A stretch of 9,296 nt of DNA from a bacterium (GTDB lineage Bacteria; Chloroflexota; Dormibacteria; UBA8260; Bog-877): assembly GCA_021791455.1 (NCBI GenBank), contig JAJYWM010000109.1, positions 1 to 9,296 of the forward strand. Reading direction: 5' to 3'. The notes beneath the pieces were generated by a model. That model searched no databases and had not been told where the DNA came from. It saw nothing but the letters and a program-made list of their open reading frames with translations. Shown here one piece after another: positions 5,635-9,296 of this stretch. How positions within the stretch are numbered: position 1 is the stretch's first letter; each line of letters opens with the position of its first letter. A program made the position numbers and the translations under genes.

Positions 5635-5668
5635 TAGACTGAGGCGGTCGGGGGTGATCGCCGAGGAG
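5635..5668 (+). promoter_or_regulatory. Tentative -10 box and ribosome binding site of the secreted protein gene
   Basis: TAGACT at 5635-5640 fits an actinobacterial -10 (TANNNT), but no good -35 stands at 16-18 bp; TTGTTC at 5616 is only 13 bp away. GAGGAG at 5663-5668, 8 nt before ATG 5677, is a convincing Shine-Dalgarno and fixes the start. Confidence 0.4.
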
Positions 5669-5676
5669 CGCAATCT

Positions 5677-8043
5677 ATGCTGCGCGCGGGTAGTCTGGCA
5701 ATCGGCTCGGCTATGGCCTTGTGGGTCGCCGGACTGTCGTTCGGGCTATCACCTGTACTTGCCGCATCCCCGGCGGTGGCTGCAGGGCATGGTGCCGCGA
5801 CCGAACATGCGGTCGCCCCGACGGTGAGCCGCCTCCGTCCACCTGGGCACCTGCCGGCGGGTCCCAGCCGATTCGTAGTGGGCGCCAGCACCAGCGTAAC
5901 CGACTCCGCTCTGGCCAGTGGGGATCGCCGTGCTTGGCCAGCAGTGTCTCCGGCCCCCACTGCGGGAGGGACCCGATCGGCGCAGTTGGCGGGCCCCACT
6001 TACAACAACGAGGCCTACACAGCCCTTCCACCCACTCGGCTGCTCGACACCAGGACCAACGGGGAAACCCTGGGTCCGAACACCAGCCTCAACTTGGAGG
6101 TGATTGGTGGGAGCGTGCCAGCGTCTGCTACGGCAGTAGCGCTCAACGTGACCGTGACCGACACCACGGCGCCAAGCTATCTGACGGTGTACCCGGCGGG
6201 GGAGGCGCTGCCCTTGGTTTCCAACCTCAATTGGGTGTCGGGGGAGACGGTTCCCAACTTGGTCATTGTCCCGATCGGCGCCGGTGGCCAGGTGACCTTT
6301 TACAACGACTCGGGCAGCACAGACGTCGTCGTGGACCTGGAGGGCTACTTTGCTCCGGAGCCTTCCAACAGCACCGCTGGCAGCTACGTCCCACTGACCC
6401 CGGCCCGTATAGCGGACACGCGGGCCAACAGCGGAGAACCCTACAGCGGGGACACCCTTAGCCCGGGCGGGTCGCTGAACGTGCAGGTCGGTGGAGTGGG
6501 TGGAGTCCCGAGTTCCGGTGTGACCGCCGCACTCATGAATGTCACTGTCACCAATACGACTGCACCCAGCTACCTGACGGTCTACCCGCAGGGAGGGGCA
6601 CGGCCTCTGGCCTCTAACCTGAACTGGCCCGCCGGAGACACTGTTGCCAACCGAGTGGTGGTGCCGGTGAACCCGTCAACTGGCCAGATCAGCGTTTACA
6701 ACGATGCGGGCAACACGGACGTGGTGATTGACGTTGATGGGTACTTCACGAACGGCGCGGTCGCGCCGTCCAACGCGAGCCTGTTCAGCACCATCAGCCC
6801 AATCCGCGTTCTCGACACACGCCAGACCGGCCAGACTCTTGGGCCAGGCACTTCCCTGACCCAGCAGCTCGGCGGGCTGGACGGGATAGCGGCCAATGCC
6901 ACAGCTGTCGTGACCAACGTGACCGCGACCGACACCACGGCGCCGAGCTACTTCACGGTCTACCCTGGAGGGGTTCAACCCTTGGCCTCGGACGTCAACT
7001 GGTCTGCCGGGCAAACGGTTCCCAATCTAACCGTCGCCACGTTGAGCACGGGTGGGTCTATCACGGTGTACAACGATGCCGGTCGCGCTGACCTGGTCAT
7101 AGACGCGTTCGGCTACTTCGGGCCTCGGGTCCCCTTGACCATCACCACCAACTCGCTTCCGACCGGAACGGTGGGAACTGCCTACTCCGCGACGCTCACA
7201 GCCTCGGGCGGCACCCCTCCGTATTCCTGGCAGGTGACCTCCGGCTCCCTACCCGGTGGCCTGGCGCTGGCATCGGATGGAGTCGTCTCTGGAACCCCCA
7301 CCGTCGCGGGTACGTCGGCCTTCTCAGTGCAGGTCGCGGACTCTACCGCACCGACGCCGGCCACAGCGACCACATCCCTGTCGCTGACTGTCTATTTGGG
7401 CCCGCCGTCGACCGCTTCGAGCCAGAACTGGTCCGGTTACGTCCTCCAGAGCGGCCCGTACACGTCCGTGACGGGAACCTTCAATGTGCCATCGATCTAT
7501 GCCTCGACCACCAATACGAACACTGCCGAGTGGGTGGGGATCGATGGCCTTTATCCAGACACATCCCTGATTCAAGCTGGGATCGATGAGCCGTACGACG
7601 CAAGCACGAACACGTACCAGATCTACGCATGGTGGGAGATCCTTCCGGCCGATCCCACCGAGGTGGAGATCCCTTGCAGCTACGTGTGCCCTTCGCCCGG
7701 CGACAGTATCACCGTCACTATCAATGAGATCAGCGGCACCGATTGGGCCATCAACCTGACAGACAATACGAATGGGGAGAGCTTCACGACTGACCAGAGC
7801 TATTCGGCACCTTTGTCGTCGGCCGAATGGATCGTGGAAGCGCCGATGCTCAACGGCGCAGTGGAGACCCTTGGCGGGTACACGCCTGACGTGACCTTCA
7901 CTGGGCTCGGCGCTGCTGGTCCTCAGAACACCTTGACTGACGTGGTCATGGTCCAGAACGGGGTCCAGGTCTCGACGCCGTCCGCTCTCGACTCCACCGG
8001 GTTCAACGTCGCTTATGGTGATGTGGCCCCGTCACCACCATGA
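5677..8043 (+). CDS. Secreted peptidase G1 (glutamic peptidase) protein with three LDTR/GYF repeats
   Basis: A 788-aa exported protein. Residues 1-37 form a signal peptide (hydrophobic LAIGSAMALWVAGLSFGL, cleavage near VLAA/AVAA). A linker runs to about 114. Three homologous units follow (about 115-226, 237-358, 370-482), each starting LDTR or ADTR, with TAPSYxTVYP and NW in the middle and ending VDxxGYF. Residues about 486-573 match the He_PIG-type immunoglobulin-like domain (LPTGTVGTAYSATLTASGGT; PPYSWQVTSGSLPGGLAL; VSGTPTVAGT). Residues about 582-765 match peptidase family G1: QNWSGYV, AEWVGIDG, then Gln633 in LIQAGID and Glu717 in AEWIVE. The Gln-Glu spacing of 84 is close to that of the catalytic Gln53/Glu136 of scytalidoglutamic peptidase. 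Known fungal members are acid-active endopeptidases, so extracellular protein degradation at low pH is a reasonable inference. The repeats probably serve adhesion or presentation, function unknown. Confidence 0.88.
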   Translation: MLRAGSLAIGSAMALWVAGLSFGLSPVLAASPAVAAGHGAATEHAVAPTVSRLRPPGHLPAGPSRFVVGASTSVTDSALASGDRRAWPAVSPAPTAGGTRSAQLAGPTYNNEAYTALPPTRLLDTRTNGETLGPNTSLNLEVIGGSVPASATAVALNVTVTDTTAPSYLTVYPAGEALPLVSNLNWVSGETVPNLVIVPIGAGGQVTFYNDSGSTDVVVDLEGYFAPEPSNSTAGSYVPLTPARIADTRANSGEPYSGDTLSPGGSLNVQVGGVGGVPSSGVTAALMNVTVTNTTAPSYLTVYPQGGARPLASNLNWPAGDTVANRVVVPVNPSTGQISVYNDAGNTDVVIDVDGYFTNGAVAPSNASLFSTISPIRVLDTRQTGQTLGPGTSLTQQLGGLDGIAANATAVVTNVTATDTTAPSYFTVYPGGVQPLASDVNWSAGQTVPNLTVATLSTGGSITVYNDAGRADLVIDAFGYFGPRVPLTITTNSLPTGTVGTAYSATLTASGGTPPYSWQVTSGSLPGGLALASDGVVSGTPTVAGTSAFSVQVADSTAPTPATATTSLSLTVYLGPPSTASSQNWSGYVLQSGPYTSVTGTFNVPSIYASTTNTNTAEWVGIDGLYPDTSLIQAGIDEPYDASTNTYQIYAWWEILPADPTEVEIPCSYVCPSPGDSITVTINEISGTDWAINLTDNTNGESFTTDQSYSAPLSSAEWIVEAPMLNGAVETLGGYTPDVTFTGLGAAGPQNTLTDVVMVQNGVQVSTPSALDSTGFNVAYGDVAPSPP
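6019..7122 (+). repeat. Three protein-coding repeat units of about 340-365 bp
   Basis: Units at about 6019-6354, 6385-6750 and 6784-7122 encode the LDTR...GYF modules. Protein identity is highest around NVTxTxTTAPSYxTVYP. At DNA level units 1 and 3 still share the exact 18-mer GACCGACACCACGGCGCC (6156-6173 and 6927-6944), while unit 2 has diverged there. This suggests duplication of a module rather than recent tandem copying of the whole block. Confidence 0.8.
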
Positions 8044-8123
8044 GGGCGGCCCGTCGATGCGCGCCCTGCGATCGGCTCTCCCTAGACAGTTGGCCGTTGT
8101 CGTCTCAATTGGGACAGTGACCC

Positions 8124-8945
8124 ATGCGTCACATGAGCGGTCATCTGTTCGTAGTGGCCGGAGGCATGGCCATCTTGCTCTCGGGCTGCTCTATTTCCGT
8201 TAGCCAAGGCTCGGGTCCGAGCCCTCGGGCTGCCACAATCCAGCCTGCGCCAACGTCAGAGCAAGCGCCACTTTCCACGGGTTGGCTCGGCCCGATGCCC
8301 AACTACCTGACCCAGATATTCATCCAGTTGACCCAGACCGAGAGTCACCTTCAGGGAACGATCACAGAAGTTGGCGTCAACTCCGACGCGACCCTATCCA
8401 CGACCGATTTCCCCTTTACTGCCACCGTGACTGGGTCTGTGATCGCCTTCGACGTTCAGAACAGTTCTGACCCGTATTGGGCCGGCCAACTTCAAGCGTC
8501 CGGCGAGTTGTCACTCCAGTTTGACAACAGCAGCGGACCGGTGACTGCCACGCTGAGCCCCAGCTCAATAGTAGGCCTCGATTCCACCGAGGCGAGTGAG
8601 CAGGCTATCTTGGCTGGCACAGTGCCTGGGACCTGTACTGTCAACTACCCGGGCCATGCTGCGATCGTCACTCTGGTGGGGACTCAACCCGATGGGAATG
8701 TCGCCTGGCAAGATTGTCAAGAGGCGAATTCGATTGGGTACTGGTGGGACAACAACTGGGCAGCGAACACAGCCACTGAGGGTGACACCGGAGTTTGCGT
8801 CTATGGGTCGTGGGGATCTTGGGCGGATATCGTTCGCGATGAGGGAGGGCAGGTAATCGGGAGCCAGATTTGCCAATGGCTCCAGCAGGACGGTGGGCCC
8901 TCTCCTACGTTCCTATCTACTCCCCCCACGTTCTACGACGGTTAG
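8124..8945 (+). CDS. Putative lipoprotein, family not recognised
   Basis: A 273-aa protein with a lipoprotein signal: a hydrophobic stretch (HLFVVAGGMAILLSGC) ending in a lipobox with Cys22 (Cys19 if the second ATG, at 8133, is used). A Ser/Pro/Thr-rich tether follows to about residue 50. Residues about 53-150 alternate short strands (FIQLTQTESHLQGTITEV; FTATVTGSVIAFDV; GQLQASGELSLQF) like a small beta-barrel or beta-sandwich. The C-terminal part (about 165-255) has four cysteines (171, 198, 225, 250) and many Trp. There is no clear ribosome binding site; the gene starts 80 bp after the peptidase gene in the same orientation and with similar codon use, so co-transcription is possible. Likely anchored on the outer face of the membrane; function unknown. 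Confidence 0.75.
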   Translation: MRHMSGHLFVVAGGMAILLSGCSISVSQGSGPSPRAATIQPAPTSEQAPLSTGWLGPMPNYLTQIFIQLTQTESHLQGTITEVGVNSDATLSTTDFPFTATVTGSVIAFDVQNSSDPYWAGQLQASGELSLQFDNSSGPVTATLSPSSIVGLDSTEASEQAILAGTVPGTCTVNYPGHAAIVTLVGTQPDGNVAWQDCQEANSIGYWWDNNWAANTATEGDTGVCVYGSWGSWADIVRDEGGQVIGSQICQWLQQDGGPSPTFLSTPPTFYDG

Positions 8946-9000
8946 ACGTCGAGGACGCTCATGCGGGCGTGTCTAGAGTCGGAAGTCGGCCAACCTCGTA

Positions 9001-9017
9001 GGTCCTCCGCCGGGACC
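9001..9017. terminator. Small stem-loop between lipoprotein and YaaC-like gene
   Basis: GGTCC (9001-9005) and GGACC (9013-9017) form a 5-bp stem with a 7-nt loop, 56 bp after the lipoprotein stop. No T-run follows. The remainder of 8946-9086 has an AAGGAGG at 9041-9047 that leads into no useful frame. Confidence 0.2.
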
Positions 9018-9086
9018 CCATGTTCGTGAGGGCATGGCGGAAGGAGGCGCACGGTTGCGGCTGCGGCCGCCGAGCGAGCGTCTGAC

Positions 9087-9296
9087 GTGAGCTTGCGACC
9101 ACCTGCCTGGTACCAGCTACGGGCTACGCGCGCCCAGCCGCCCGGCCTCGCCGGCGCGGATGCTGCTTCCCGAGGGGGGATCTATCAGGCGGCTCTCCAG
9201 CAGTCCGAGGAATTGATGCGCGCCGCTGGAGCCGTTGGTCCAGCGAGTCGACCGCTGCTTCTCTTCTACGGTCTCAGCCAAGCTGGGCGAGCCATC
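9087..9296 (+). CDS. YaaC-family protein, N-terminal part (3' end outside window)
   Basis: A frame beginning at GTG 9087 runs to the window end (70 codons, no stop). It has WYQLRATRAQPPGLAGADAA near the N-terminus and ASRPLLLFYGLSQAGRAI at the cut. The latter resembles the PVLLFYGL-type motif of YaaC-like proteins (B. subtilis YaaC and relatives), whose biochemical role is not established and which also occur in defence-associated and mobile contexts. GTG 9087 is the first ATG/GTG/TTG start in the frame after a TGA at 9027 and is only weakly preceded by GAGCGAG. The frame is coding-like from its first residues. Confidence 0.7.
   Translation, partial: MSLRPPAWYQLRATRAQPPGLAGADAASRGGIYQAALQQSEELMRAAGAVGPASRPLLLFYGLSQAGRAI

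Larger units (their letters stand above)
5369..5676. other. 308-bp divergent intergenic region
   Basis: Lies between the - strand cluster and the + strand secreted protein. It holds a possible -10 box for the - strand (TAGAGT, complement of 5395-5400), several short GC hairpins, an A6 tract at 5539-5544, an 18-bp interrupted palindrome at 5603-5620, and the leader of the gene at 5677. No gene is supported. The region coincides with the change from GC-rich element-type genes to less GC-biased ones. Confidence 0.6.

Noticed and set aside
8015..8203. 62-aa + strand frame between peptidase and lipoprotein
   Set aside because: It overlaps both neighbours, has no ribosome binding site and no recognisable pattern beyond a weak hydrophobic stretch.
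9034..9090. 18-codon frame after AAGGAGG, overlapping the YaaC-like start
   Set aside because: Its ATG at 9034 lies before the AAGGAGG at 9041, so the site cannot serve it; the peptide is short and Arg-rich.
1..9296. CRISPR array, tRNA or insertion sequence
   Set aside because: No regularly spaced 25-40 bp repeats, no tRNA arm motifs and no transposase signatures were seen on either strand; the repeats present are short operator- or linker-type motifs.

Overview
The window looks like DNA from a high-GC actinomycete-like bacterium, possibly uncultivated. Supporting signs are strong GC bias at third codon positions in the left half, GTG starts, an actinobacterial style of primase/RepA-type ATPase, and large secreted proteins built from 'LDTR...GYF' repeats of a kind I associate with Actinomycetota (this last point is from memory, not a search). 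No rRNA, tRNA, CRISPR array or transposase was seen.

Left half (about 1-4090, + strand): part of a mobile or plasmid-like element. It begins inside a gene for a degenerate Toprim domain fused to a RepA-like AAA ATPase, a winged helix and a zinc ribbon. Near its 3' end the gene carries a cluster of inverted TGTCCCA/TGGGACA repeats in locally AT-richer DNA. A near-perfect Shine-Dalgarno at its 3' end leads into a short, possibly broken, reading frame. Next come a small serine recombinase without a recognisable C-terminal helix-turn-helix and a gene for a ribbon-helix-helix plus coiled-coil protein. That last gene is preceded by five near-palindromic 11-bp repeats at roughly helical spacing, a good candidate autoregulatory operator. 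Together these suggest replication, resolution and maintenance or mobilisation functions.

Middle (4114-5368, - strand): a convergent three-gene cluster. In transcription order it holds a 70-aa Cys-containing small protein, a 240-aa membrane-anchored or secreted protein with a Pro-rich stalk and a Cys/Trp-rich outer domain, and a gene of about 99 aa that appears split by a +1 frameshift. It reads as cargo of the element with no function I can name.

Right part (5369-9296, + strand): after a 308-bp gap with an 18-bp interrupted palindrome, base composition drops and codon use relaxes. Here lie a 788-aa secreted protein (three LDTR/GYF repeats, a putative-Ig He_PIG-like domain and a C-terminal peptidase G1 glutamic-peptidase domain), a 273-aa lipoprotein, and the first 70 codons of a YaaC-family gene cut by the window end. 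The two exported proteins are probably chromosomal or a separate acquisition, and may act together at the cell surface, but adjacency is the only evidence for that.
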